DNA of 64,000 bases from an uncultured Flavobacteriaceae bacterium (lineage in GTDB: Bacteria; Bacteroidota; Bacteroidia; Flavobacteriales; Flavobacteriaceae): the NCBI GenBank assembly GCA_947500525.1, contig CANMSH010000001.1, forward strand, positions 620,001-684,000. The letters run 5' to 3'. Positions within the stretch are counted from its first letter, which is position 1, and each line of letters starts with the position of its first letter. Shown here one piece after another: positions 19,901-28,816 of the stretch. Position numbers and translations under genes: made by a program. The notes beneath the pieces are model-generated. The model saw nothing but the letters and a program-made list of their open reading frames with translations, did not search any database and had not been told where the DNA came from.

Positions 19901-21451
19901 ATGTCACAATCTGTAAAAGTTCCCATTGGTCAAAAAGCCACCTTCGGAGCAGGTCATTTTATTTTAAATATTTTACCTGGAACACTAGGTGTGTTTATTC
20001 AATTCTTTTTGTTAACGGCGTGGGGTGTTGACCCTCTTTGGGCTGGACTTTTAGGGGGATTACCTAGAATATTCGATTCAATAACAGATCCAATAATGGG
20101 TTTCATTTCTGATAATACAACATCGAAATGGGGAAGAAGACGACCTTATATTTTTATTGGAGCAATTATAAGCGGTATCTTATTCTTTTTGATGTGGCAA
20201 ATTGATGATAATGCTTCACAATCATACATTATATGGCATGTGATGGTTGTTCAATTACTTTTTCTTATTGGAAATACGATGTTTGCGACACCATTGGTTG
20301 GCTTAGGTTATGAAATGACGTCAGATTACAACGAGCGAACTAGAATCATGGCTTTTTCAAATACAATGGGACAAATTGCTTGGATGATAGTTCCTTGGTT
20401 GTACGTAATTATACCAGACACAAATACCTTTAATACCCAAACCGAAGGAGTACGAACAATGGCTCTTATTGTAGGTATCATGTGTATAGTTTTCGGAATT
20501 TTACCGGCAATTTTCAATAAGGGTATTGACTCTGCCAATATGGGAAATAGGAAAGAAATCAATTTTAAAACGTTGGCAGCAAATATGAAAGATTTATGGG
20601 CAGGGATATTGCAGGTCTCTAAAAATAAACCTTTTATGAAATTATGTGGGGCGACATTTTTAGTGTTTAATGGATTTCAATTAGTGGCGGCCTTTGGTGT
20701 TTTTATTATAGTTTTTTACATGTATAATGGTAGTTATGAGCTAGCGGGCACTTGGCCTGCTTGGTTTAATACAATTAATGCCATGATTACCGCCTTTATT
20801 GTTATTCCTATTATTTCGAGAATGGCAAGAAAATGGGGTAAGAGAAAAGCATTCATAATTTCGACCATTTTATCTATTCTAGGATATGTTTTAAAATGGT
20901 GGGGATTTGACAAAGAATTAAACAGCCAATTTAGTCAAACTGGTTTAGGTAAAAGCATGAATTCAGCTATAGGGTCTATTTTCGAATCTTTGAATCCTTT
21001 TTTAGAAAGCGTTGGTATGTCATGGTTTACGATTGATCCAGGTAGTGAAATACCATGGTTAATATTTCTACCAATCCCGCTGTTTGCATTTGGAATGGGA
21101 GGATTATTTACATTAATGATGTCTATGACAGCTGACGTATGCGATTTAGATGAGTTAGAAAATGGAATGCCGCGTAAAGAAGGTACTTTTGGAGCAATTT
21201 ATTGGTTGATGGTAAAAATTGGTCAATCGATAGCACTTGTTTTAGGAGGAGTGATATTGAGTATTGTTGGTTTCGACCCTAATGCTACCGAGCAGTCAAT
21301 AGAAACTATGAATAACTTGAGGATAGCAGATATATTAGTTCCATCGCTTACCGCCGGACTTGCCGTTTGGGTAATGTGGAAATATAGTTTGAATGAGTCA
21401 AGAGCCAAAGAAATAAAAGAAGAATTGGTAAAACGTAGAGGAGAATTGTAA
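19901..21451 (+). CDS. MFS / GPH (MelB-like) sugar:cation symporter
   Basis: FDSITDPIMGFISDNTTSKWGRRRPYIFIGAI signature, about 12 TM segments. Confidence 0.92.
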   Translation: MSQSVKVPIGQKATFGAGHFILNILPGTLGVFIQFFLLTAWGVDPLWAGLLGGLPRIFDSITDPIMGFISDNTTSKWGRRRPYIFIGAIISGILFFLMWQIDDNASQSYIIWHVMVVQLLFLIGNTMFATPLVGLGYEMTSDYNERTRIMAFSNTMGQIAWMIVPWLYVIIPDTNTFNTQTEGVRTMALIVGIMCIVFGILPAIFNKGIDSANMGNRKEINFKTLAANMKDLWAGILQVSKNKPFMKLCGATFLVFNGFQLVAAFGVFIIVFYMYNGSYELAGTWPAWFNTINAMITAFIVIPIISRMARKWGKRKAFIISTILSILGYVLKWWGFDKELNSQFSQTGLGKSMNSAIGSIFESLNPFLESVGMSWFTIDPGSEIPWLIFLPIPLFAFGMGGLFTLMMSMTADVCDLDELENGMPRKEGTFGAIYWLMVKIGQSIALVLGGVILSIVGFDPNATEQSIETMNNLRIADILVPSLTAGLAVWVMWKYSLNESRAKEIKEELVKRRGEL

Positions 21452-21465
21452 AATATAAGTAGAGA

Positions 21466-22374
21466 ATGTCATATCGAATTGAAGATTATCATGCCTATAG
21501 TGGTGTAAATTTTTTAGAACACTCAGGTATAGATTTTAGCGAATACACTGCCGAAGATTTGATTAGGTTGTGGAGAGCTACACTAAATAAAGGAATGCAT
21601 GGAATATGCTTTAGTATGTATGAGGATGGTCAACAACCAGGAGATACCATTACTGAGGGGCAAGTAGAACGACGTGTAAAGATTTTAAAACCATATGCTA
21701 AATGGATACGTTCATTTTCATGTATTGAAGGCAATGAACATGTACCACGTATTGCTCATAAAAACGGGATGAAAACCATGGTAGGAGCATGGTTAAGCGA
21801 CAACAAAGAAGATAACGAGAAAGAGATTGCAGGACTAATTCAATTAGGGAAAGAAGGATGTGTAAATATTGCAGCTGTTGGCAATGAGGTATTGTATAGA
21901 AATGACTTAACATTAGAAGAACTACTTGGTTATATTAGGCGTGTTAAGGAAGCCTTGCCAGATATTCCTGTTGGTTATGTCGATGCCTACTACGAATTTT
22001 CAAAACATCCTGAGCTCGTTGAAATTAGTGATGTTATATTGAGTAATTGTTACCCTTATTGGGAAGGTTGTCATATAGATGGATCATTAGGTCATATGGA
22101 GCAGATGTTTGGTCAGGCAACGGACGCTGCGCAAGGCAAGAAAGTTATTATTACTGAAACTGGATGGCCAAGTGAAGGAGGAAGCTTTAAAGGAGCCGAT
22201 TCATCAGAAGAAAATGCCATAAAGTATTTTATAAATACCCAAGTTTGGGCTAAAAAACAAAAAGCTGAAGTGTTTTATTTTTCTTCATTTGACGAATCTT
22301 GGAAAACAGGAGATGAAGGTGATGTTGGAGCTTATTGGGGACTTTGGGATAAAGATGAAAACTTGAAATTTTAG
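21466..22374 (+). CDS. GH17-family protein without signal peptide (putatively cytoplasmic)
   Basis: NIAAVGNEVLYR and VIITETGWPSEGG (GH17 catalytic motifs); N-terminus MSYRIEDYHAYSG has no signal peptide. Confidence 0.85.
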   Translation: MSYRIEDYHAYSGVNFLEHSGIDFSEYTAEDLIRLWRATLNKGMHGICFSMYEDGQQPGDTITEGQVERRVKILKPYAKWIRSFSCIEGNEHVPRIAHKNGMKTMVGAWLSDNKEDNEKEIAGLIQLGKEGCVNIAAVGNEVLYRNDLTLEELLGYIRRVKEALPDIPVGYVDAYYEFSKHPELVEISDVILSNCYPYWEGCHIDGSLGHMEQMFGQATDAAQGKKVIITETGWPSEGGSFKGADSSEENAIKYFINTQVWAKKQKAEVFYFSSFDESWKTGDEGDVGAYWGLWDKDENLKF

Positions 22375-22446
22375 GAAGTATTTTACAGATAGTCCGTCTA
22401 TAAGAAATATACAAATCCTTACCTTTGAATAAATTTCGGCTATTAA

Positions 22447-23214
22447 ATGATCCAACTTAGAGTTAAATTGTTTGTATTAGGTTTTGTTGCAACGTTCATA
22501 TCTCATTCGCAAGAAAGAAAGTTGCTCTGGGAGGAGAATTTTGATGGGCCTATATTGAACGAAAAATCCTGGAATTTTGAACGGGGCGATGGTTGTCCGA
22601 ATCTTTGTGGTTGGGGCAATGCTGAAAAACAGATTTACACCAATAAAAACCATCATTTGAAAGATGGTTATTTAACAATCAACATTCTCAAAGAAGGGGC
22701 CAACTACACTTCGACTCGAATTACGACCAAAGGAAAACGCCAATTTAAATATGGTTATATTGAAACAAGAGCCAAACTACCTGTTGGTAAGGGTATATGG
22801 CCTGCTTTTTGGATGCTTGGCAAGAATATTAAGAAAGTAGGGTGGCCTACTTGTGGAGAAATTGATATTTTAGAATATGTAGGTAAAGAGCCACATACGA
22901 TATATACTTCTCTACATACTAAAGCCAGCCATGGAAATACAATAAATAGTAAAAAAACCAAAATTAAGAATATTGAAGAAGGTTTTCATATATACGCCAT
23001 TGACTGGACAAAAGAGAAGATCGCTTTTTATGTAGATCATAAGCTCGTATATACTTTTCAGCCAAAAGAAAAAACTAAAGAAACATGGCCCTTTAAACAG
23101 CCCTTTTATTTCATTTTAAATGCTGCAGTAGGAGGAAATTTTGGAGGCCCCGAAATTGACGATACAATATTCCCCCAAGAGTTTGTTATTGATTATATAA
23201 AAGTATACAAATGA
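22447..23214 (+). CDS. GH16 beta-glucanase, second copy, secreted
   Basis: Signal peptide; GEIDILEYVG catalytic motif; GIWPAFWMLG; ends FVIDYIKVYK. Confidence 0.92.
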   Translation: MIQLRVKLFVLGFVATFISHSQERKLLWEENFDGPILNEKSWNFERGDGCPNLCGWGNAEKQIYTNKNHHLKDGYLTINILKEGANYTSTRITTKGKRQFKYGYIETRAKLPVGKGIWPAFWMLGKNIKKVGWPTCGEIDILEYVGKEPHTIYTSLHTKASHGNTINSKKTKIKNIEEGFHIYAIDWTKEKIAFYVDHKLVYTFQPKEKTKETWPFKQPFYFILNAAVGGNFGGPEIDDTIFPQEFVIDYIKVYK

Positions 23215-24545
23215 ACGTTAGGATAACACTTCTTCTCTGTTTCTTTTTATCAATGTTGGCATGTAATAAAGGACAGGAATTAAATCAGGTCGATGATGAG
23301 GAAGTAATTGATGATCTTACCGATGATGAATTATTAGATTTAGTTCAAAGACAAACCTTTAATTATTTCTGGGATGGGGCCGAACCTAATTCAGGAATGG
23401 CCAGAGAACGCATCCACCTAGACGAACCAAATTTAGACCAGGATGTTGTAACCACAGGAGGCTCAGGATTTGGTTTAATGACAATTTTGGTTGGTGTAAA
23501 ACGAGGCTTCATTACCAGAAATCAGGCATTTGAAAGATTTGAAAAAATTATTAATTTTTTAGAGTCAGCCGATCGATTTCATGGAGCTTGGCCACATTGG
23601 TTAAATGGTAAAACAGGAAAAGTTATTCCTTTTAGCTCAAAAGATGACGGAGGAGATCTTGTAGAAACTGCTTTTCTTGTACAGGGATTGTTAGCAGTGC
23701 AAGAATACTTTAAGAATGGAAATGAGGAAGAGAAAGAATTGACTCTTAAAATACAGCAACTTTGGGAAGAAGTTGAATGGAATTGGTATACAAAAAACGA
23801 TGAAGATGTTCTCTATTGGCATTGGTCACCCAATTTTGAATGGGATCTTAATTTAAAGTTGAGCGGATATAACGAGACTTTAATTACTTATATATTGGCC
23901 GCAGCCTCACCAACACATCCTATTTCCAAAGATGTATACGAAAAAGGATGGGCAAATACAGGGGCTATCACTAGTTCAGAAACCTCATATGCCTTGCCAA
24001 CCGTTTTAATGCATAACGTACAACCTGTTGGTCCACTCTTTTGGGCACATTATTCGTTTCTAGGATTAGACCCTAATCGATTAAAAGATCAATATGCCAA
24101 TTATTGGACACTTAATCAAAATCATGCAAAAATCATCTATAATTATTGTGTAGATAACCCAGGAAATTTTGAAGGATATGGTGAAAAATATTGGGGGTTA
24201 ACCGCGAGTTACTCAATTAATGGTTATGTGGCACATAGTCCAAGTGAAGATTTGGGGGTAATTTCGCCAACAGCCGCTCTATCTTCGTTTCCATATACTC
24301 CACAAGAGAGTATGCGATTTTTGAGAGCACTATATGAAGAACAACAAAATCTTATAGGTTTATATGGACCATATGATGCTTTTAGTTTGAGTAACGATTG
24401 GTTTGTACCTAGGTATTTGGCAATCGACCAAGGGCCTATTCCGATTATGATTGAAAATTATAGGTCCCAGTTTATTTGGAATCTCTTTATGGGGAATGCT
24501 GAAGTTCAAAATGGGCTTACAAAACTAGGGTTTACCTCAAACTAA
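23211..24545 (+). CDS. GH144-like (glucoamylase-family fold) lipoprotein, putative beta-glucanase
   Basis: Lipobox SMLAC; DLVQRQTFNYFWDGAEPNSGMARER, VTTGGSGFGLMTILVGVKRGFITR, GYNETLITYILAAASPTHPI, GLTASYS, IDQGPIPIMIENYRS; overlaps the upstream stop by 4 bp. Confidence 0.85.
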   Translation: MNVRITLLLCFFLSMLACNKGQELNQVDDEEVIDDLTDDELLDLVQRQTFNYFWDGAEPNSGMARERIHLDEPNLDQDVVTTGGSGFGLMTILVGVKRGFITRNQAFERFEKIINFLESADRFHGAWPHWLNGKTGKVIPFSSKDDGGDLVETAFLVQGLLAVQEYFKNGNEEEKELTLKIQQLWEEVEWNWYTKNDEDVLYWHWSPNFEWDLNLKLSGYNETLITYILAAASPTHPISKDVYEKGWANTGAITSSETSYALPTVLMHNVQPVGPLFWAHYSFLGLDPNRLKDQYANYWTLNQNHAKIIYNYCVDNPGNFEGYGEKYWGLTASYSINGYVAHSPSEDLGVISPTAALSSFPYTPQESMRFLRALYEEQQNLIGLYGPYDAFSLSNDWFVPRYLAIDQGPIPIMIENYRSQFIWNLFMGNAEVQNGLTKLGFTSN

Positions 24546-24713
24546 TGAATTTAAAGGGATATTGTTAAAAAATACTTGTTAGTATGTTTTTTGATACGAT
24601 TATGAGCTACCTAGGAGTAGTTTTAATAAAAAAATACTAGCGAGTATCTTTTTAGTCTATTGAAATGAGGGTAATTTTACGCACTTAAGCACTAAATAAA
24701 GGTCAAAAAAATA

Positions 24714-24740
24714 AAATCCGCATACTATGCGGATTTATTA
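24714..24740 (+). terminator. Rho-independent terminator at end of glucan locus
   Basis: AAATCCGCA (24714-24722) / TGCGGATTT (24728-24736) followed by ATTATTT. Confidence 0.65.
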
Positions 24741-24744
24741 TTTA

Positions 24745-24761
24745 TTGTGGAGACGGAGGGA
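24745..24761. repeat. 17-bp duplicate of the tmRNA 3' end (candidate att relic)
   Basis: TTGTGGAGACGGAGGGA here is identical to 24911-24927, which spans the tmRNA acceptor end. Confidence 0.6.
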
Positions 24762-24913
24762 TTAGCTCGTTTCACTTCGCTCTTCCCGAATGTTTCCCAT
24801 CTTGAAAATTGAATACAGGTGATTGTCATCACCAAATTTTTCTCAAATGTGTTAAAAAAAGTTTACTTTTTCCACACCTTTTTCGAAAATTATTGAAGTA
24901 TTCAATTCATTTG

Positions 24914-25304
24914 TGGAGACGGAGGGACTCGAACCCTCGTCCAAACAAGCAGTTAAAGTGCTTTCTACATGTTTATTTCTCGATTAATTTTCGACGAATA
25001 ACTGACCAAGAACAGCCCACTATTCGCTTATCTTCTTTAGTTTCGAAATACTATCGAAGTCTAGTATTTCTATGCTTACTTTTACGATGTCTCAAAGTTG
25101 AACGCGGTTAGCAAACGCTTTCAGGAGACATAAAGCTTCTCTACCTAGTAGAGACGAGGCTAAATCCTACTGTAATTCAGATTATGCAGCTAAAGCGTAG
25201 TTATTCTCGCCGTTTAAAGTTTGAAATTGAGTTTTACGAGTACTATTTCATTGCTCGACATGCTTACATTTTAACTGATCTCGCTGTCAAAACCAGTCGT
25301 CCCC
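24914..25304 (-). ncRNA. ssrA: tmRNA (ssrA), tag peptide GENNYALAA
   Basis: Minus strand: 5' GGGGACGACTGGTTTTGACAGCGAGA..., T-arm/acceptor ...GGGTTCGAGTCCCTCCGTCTCCA 3'; 5' GGGGACG pairs with 3' CGTCTCC. Tag ORF GGC GAG AAT AAC TAC GCT TTA GCT GCA TAA at 25211-25182. Confidence 0.97.
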
Positions 25305-25459
25305 AAAATTTCAAAGAAATAAGACTGCAAACTTAGGCATTTTTTATAAATACTAAACTTGTGAAATCTTATTATTCATAATACCTTGCAGCAAAATCTA
25401 TACCAAGGGCGCATTGTGCCTAAATGTCTTTATTCTAATAACTTTAAACTGATTTTTTA

Positions 25460-26665
25460 ATGAAATTTGCCCTTATAACCGAACGTAAAAACCCACCAGA
25501 TCGTCGTGTGGTATTATCACCAGAAGGATGTCAAAAACTACTGCAAGATTTCCCTGATGCATCTATTGAAATTGAATCGTCAACTATACGTGTATTTAAA
25601 GATGAAACATATGATAAATTAGGACTTAAGGTTACAACTGATGTGAGTGACTGTGACGTTTTATTAGGAGTAAAAGAAGTACCTATTGAAGCATTGATAC
25701 CAAATAAATCATACTTCTTCTTTTCGCATACAATTAAAAAACAACCTTATAATAGAAAGTTACTTCAAGCCATTCTCGAAAAGAATATTACATTTTATGA
25801 TCATGAAACGATTACCAACCCAAGTGGAAATAGATTAATAGGGTTTGGATATTATGCAGGTGTTGTTGGAGCGTATAACGGGTTAAGAGCATATGGATTG
25901 AAGTATGGAAATATCAATTTACCAAAAGCCGAACATGTTAAAAACAGAGTAGAGCTTGAGGCTGAATTAGATAAAATTACACTTCCAAATATCAAAATAG
26001 TTCTTACAGGTAAGGGAAGAGTAGGTAAGGGGGCCAAAGAAATACTAGATCATTTAAAAATAAAAGAAGTATCCGTTGAAGACTACCTATCTAAAGATTT
26101 TGACGAAGCTGTATATACCAATATTGATGTGCTAGATTATAATGTTCGTAAAGATGGGAAAACGCTGACTAATCAAGATTTTTATACAAATCCGCAGGAA
26201 TATGAAGCGAATTTTATGCGTTTTGCGAAAGTGAGTGATCTCTATATTGCCGGACATTTTTTTGGAGATGGTTCACCATATATTTTTACCCGTGAAGATG
26301 CAAAATCACCCAATTTTAATATCAAGGTTGTTGCAGATATTAGTTGTGATATTGATGGTCCTGTGGCATGTACAATTCGCCCTTCAACGATTGCAGATCC
26401 TGTATATGGTTATGATGCCTTGAGTGAAAAAGAAGTTGATTACAAGAACGAAAATGCTATTACCGTGATGGCTGTTGACAATTTGCCTTGTGAATTACCC
26501 GATAATGCGAGTAGAGGATTTGGTTTTATGTTTTTAAAAGATGTTGTTCCGGCATTTTTTAATGGAGATAAAGATGGTGTATTAGCGCGTGCTAAAATGA
26601 CTGAAAAGGGAAAATTGACAGAAAGATATGCCTATCTTCAAGCATATGTTGATGGGTTAGAATAA
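25460..26665 (+). CDS. Saccharopine/alanine dehydrogenase-like NAD(P)-dependent oxidoreductase
   Basis: Starts FALITERKNPPDRRVVLSPEGC; Rossmann-like IKIVLTGKGRVGKGAKEIL. Confidence 0.75.
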   Translation: MKFALITERKNPPDRRVVLSPEGCQKLLQDFPDASIEIESSTIRVFKDETYDKLGLKVTTDVSDCDVLLGVKEVPIEALIPNKSYFFFSHTIKKQPYNRKLLQAILEKNITFYDHETITNPSGNRLIGFGYYAGVVGAYNGLRAYGLKYGNINLPKAEHVKNRVELEAELDKITLPNIKIVLTGKGRVGKGAKEILDHLKIKEVSVEDYLSKDFDEAVYTNIDVLDYNVRKDGKTLTNQDFYTNPQEYEANFMRFAKVSDLYIAGHFFGDGSPYIFTREDAKSPNFNIKVVADISCDIDGPVACTIRPSTIADPVYGYDALSEKEVDYKNENAITVMAVDNLPCELPDNASRGFGFMFLKDVVPAFFNGDKDGVLARAKMTEKGKLTERYAYLQAYVDGLE

Positions 26666-26887
26666 ATGCTACAAGACAAACAATTTTTAATAGACTTGGC
26701 ACATACCAAAATGCCATACGGTAAGTATAAAGGTGTGTATTTAATTGATTTACCCGAACATTATGTTGTTTGGTATCATTCAAAAGGGTTTCCTAAAGGT
26801 AAAATTGGCCTGCAATTGGGCTTGGTATATGAATTGAAATTAAATGGATTAGAACATTTAATAAGAAACATTCAAAAAAACTCCTAA
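26666..26887 (+). CDS. DUF3820 family protein
   Basis: MPYGKYKGVYLIDLPEHYVVWYHSKGFPKGKIG; starts immediately after the upstream stop. Confidence 0.85.
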   Translation: MLQDKQFLIDLAHTKMPYGKYKGVYLIDLPEHYVVWYHSKGFPKGKIGLQLGLVYELKLNGLEHLIRNIQKNS

Positions 26888-26992
26888 TGTTAAATTTCAT
26901 TTAAAGTTCTGTTAAAAAGTGTTCTGTAAAAGGTTAAAACCTTGTTTTTTCTTAACTTTATAAGGATATCAACCAATAAAACTAAATTACAT

Positions 26993-27358
26993 ATGTCTAC
27001 ACAAAAAGTTGCCAATAGATTGGTAGAATTAATGCGCAAAGGAGATGGTATGACCGCTATTAGCGAATTATATGCTGATACTATTGTGAGCAAGGAAATG
27101 CCTGGTTATCCAGGAGGAGAATTGACTTCGGGGAAAGAAGCCGTGACTCAAAAAAATGTTGAATGGTTTAACAACGTTCAAGAATTTCATGGTAGCACAA
27201 TATCTGAACCGCAAGTTGCTGGAAATCATTTTACATGCACGATGGATTTTGATGTAACCTTTAAAGATAGAGGAAGACAACAAATGACAGAGGTTTGTGT
27301 TTATGAAGTAAATGAGAATAAGATTGTTAATGAACAATTTTTTTATAATATGGGTTGA
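26993..27358 (+). CDS. SnoaL/NTF2-like protein
   Basis: MSTQKVANRLVELMRKGDGMTAISELYADTIVSKEMPG; likely start at ATG 26993 rather than the listed 26942. Confidence 0.8.
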   Translation: MSTQKVANRLVELMRKGDGMTAISELYADTIVSKEMPGYPGGELTSGKEAVTQKNVEWFNNVQEFHGSTISEPQVAGNHFTCTMDFDVTFKDRGRQQMTEVCVYEVNENKIVNEQFFYNMG

Positions 27359-27382
27359 CCTAAAAAGCTGTTTCTATTTTAA

Positions 27383-27419
27383 AAAAGCGAGAGAATGTAT
27401 GTTCTATCGCTTTTTTTCT
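27383..27419 (+). terminator. Rho-independent terminator
   Basis: AAAGCGA...TCGCTTTTTTTC. Confidence 0.6.
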
Positions 27420-27763
27420 ATAAACAATACACCTATTATTCCCAAACTATAGGCTACAAGATCTGTTATCTCAAACGTATTTCCCAGAATAAGATGTGCT
27501 AGTTTATCCTGTTCTAAATTCAACCAGCTTAATAAGTTGGTCATTTGTAGAAATTCTATAGCAAATGCGAATAACAGCACCCAAGTGGCAATAGATAAGG
27601 GCTTCGCGTTGATAAAACTTTTCAAAAAATAGTAGAGCATAATTACAACCAAAAAGTCACCAAAAATAAAACGGATAAAACCTTTTTCGAAAAATAGAAC
27701 GATGAGTATTTCTAGTGAAAATAAAATTAAGAAATTGAGAAATGATTGTGCGTTAAATTTCAT
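27404..27763 (-). CDS. DUF2809-type membrane protein
   Basis: FAIEFLQMTNLLSWLNLEQDKLAHLILGNTFEITDLVAYSLGI, multiple TM. Confidence 0.7.
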   Translation of the reverse strand: MKFNAQSFLNFLILFSLEILIVLFFEKGFIRFIFGDFLVVIMLYYFLKSFINAKPLSIATWVLLFAFAIEFLQMTNLLSWLNLEQDKLAHLILGNTFEITDLVAYSLGIIGVLFIEKKR

Positions 27764-28428
27764 TGTATATGTTCTTTATTGGCCGAGATAGTTTTCATAA
27801 AACTCGAGAATAACATGTTTATGAGCAAGAATCCTAAAAGAAAGAAAAGACCGTAACTAATGGTGAAACCCCATGTTTTTAGATGCGCAAAAGGGTCTAC
27901 AAATCGATCCGAGATATCGAAAAACAAAGATTTAGGGTTCGAAAGAATATCCCAACTATTAAATCGTAAAAACCTGCCGAGATAAATCCCAAATCCGGTA
28001 AGAAACATAATACCCGAGCTTACAATCCATGCGATGCTATATGAGAATCGGTTTATCAAAATGATATGCATTTGATACGTCGATATAAAGAATAAAATCA
28101 TTCCATTCATTGCGAATGAAAAAATCAATAGTAGGTCATACCACAATGGAACGAAAGTTCTATTTGTCAAATGAAATATATCAGTTATGATATACGGAGA
28201 GTTAGGCAGAAATAACAGCCACACTACAAATGCAAACATAAACTTAATAAGGTGTTGTTTTTGTCGCACTATGTAATGACTAATCAGAAATGGAATATAT
28301 GCTAAAAATAGATTCCATATTAAAAACTTATAGGAAGTTGACTCGGTATACCAAATTCTAAAAGTCAGTAAAGAAATAGCATATGTTGAAAATAGAATAA
28401 GAAGATATAGATGTTTATTTAGTTTCAT
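27760..28428 (-). CDS. DUF1361 family membrane protein
   Basis: LWLLFLPNSPYIITDIFHLTNR; likely ATG at 28428 (MKLNKHLYL). Confidence 0.75.
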   Translation of the reverse strand: MKLNKHLYLLILFSTYAISLLTFRIWYTESTSYKFLIWNLFLAYIPFLISHYIVRQKQHLIKFMFAFVVWLLFLPNSPYIITDIFHLTNRTFVPLWYDLLLIFSFAMNGMILFFISTYQMHIILINRFSYSIAWIVSSGIMFLTGFGIYLGRFLRFNSWDILSNPKSLFFDISDRFVDPFAHLKTWGFTISYGLFFLLGFLLINMLFSSFMKTISANKEHIQ

Positions 28429-28816
28429 TGTTTTTATTTTTTGTTCTAAAAAACCATACCCATGATTGCATGGCTGTGATATAGGCAATGATAAATATGC
28501 AATTTGTGATTGAATCGAAATCTTGACACCAAACGAAGTAAAAACATCCTAAAAAAAACAGTATTGCATACAAAGGAAAATACGTTTTGAACTTTTGAAA
28601 ATCAGTTAAACTAGGAGTGAATTCATGAATAGGTACTATGGTAAAGAGTATCATAACACATGAAATTATAAATGTTATAATAATTGATAAAATAAAAAAA
28701 ATAGGAAAAACATTGAAATTGTAATGTTCTAAACTTAATAGTGCAAAACTCAAAAGACTTGAGGCCAATAGTCCGGCTTTTCCCGCAGTTACAATTATTC
28801 TCGAAGCTGTATTCAT
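28415..28816 (-). CDS. Hypothetical 4-TM membrane protein
   Basis: Hydrophobic segments; overlaps both neighbours. Confidence 0.6.
   Translation of the reverse strand: MNTASRIIVTAGKAGLLASSLLSFALLSLEHYNFNVFPIFFILSIIITFIISCVMILFTIVPIHEFTPSLTDFQKFKTYFPLYAILFFLGCFYFVWCQDFDSITNCIFIIAYITAMQSWVWFFRTKNKNNETK

Noticed and set aside
24809-25111. + strand ORF with WRRRDSNPRP motif
   Set aside because: Antisense to tmRNA; this peptide is a well-known false ORF across the T-arm of tRNA/tmRNA genes.
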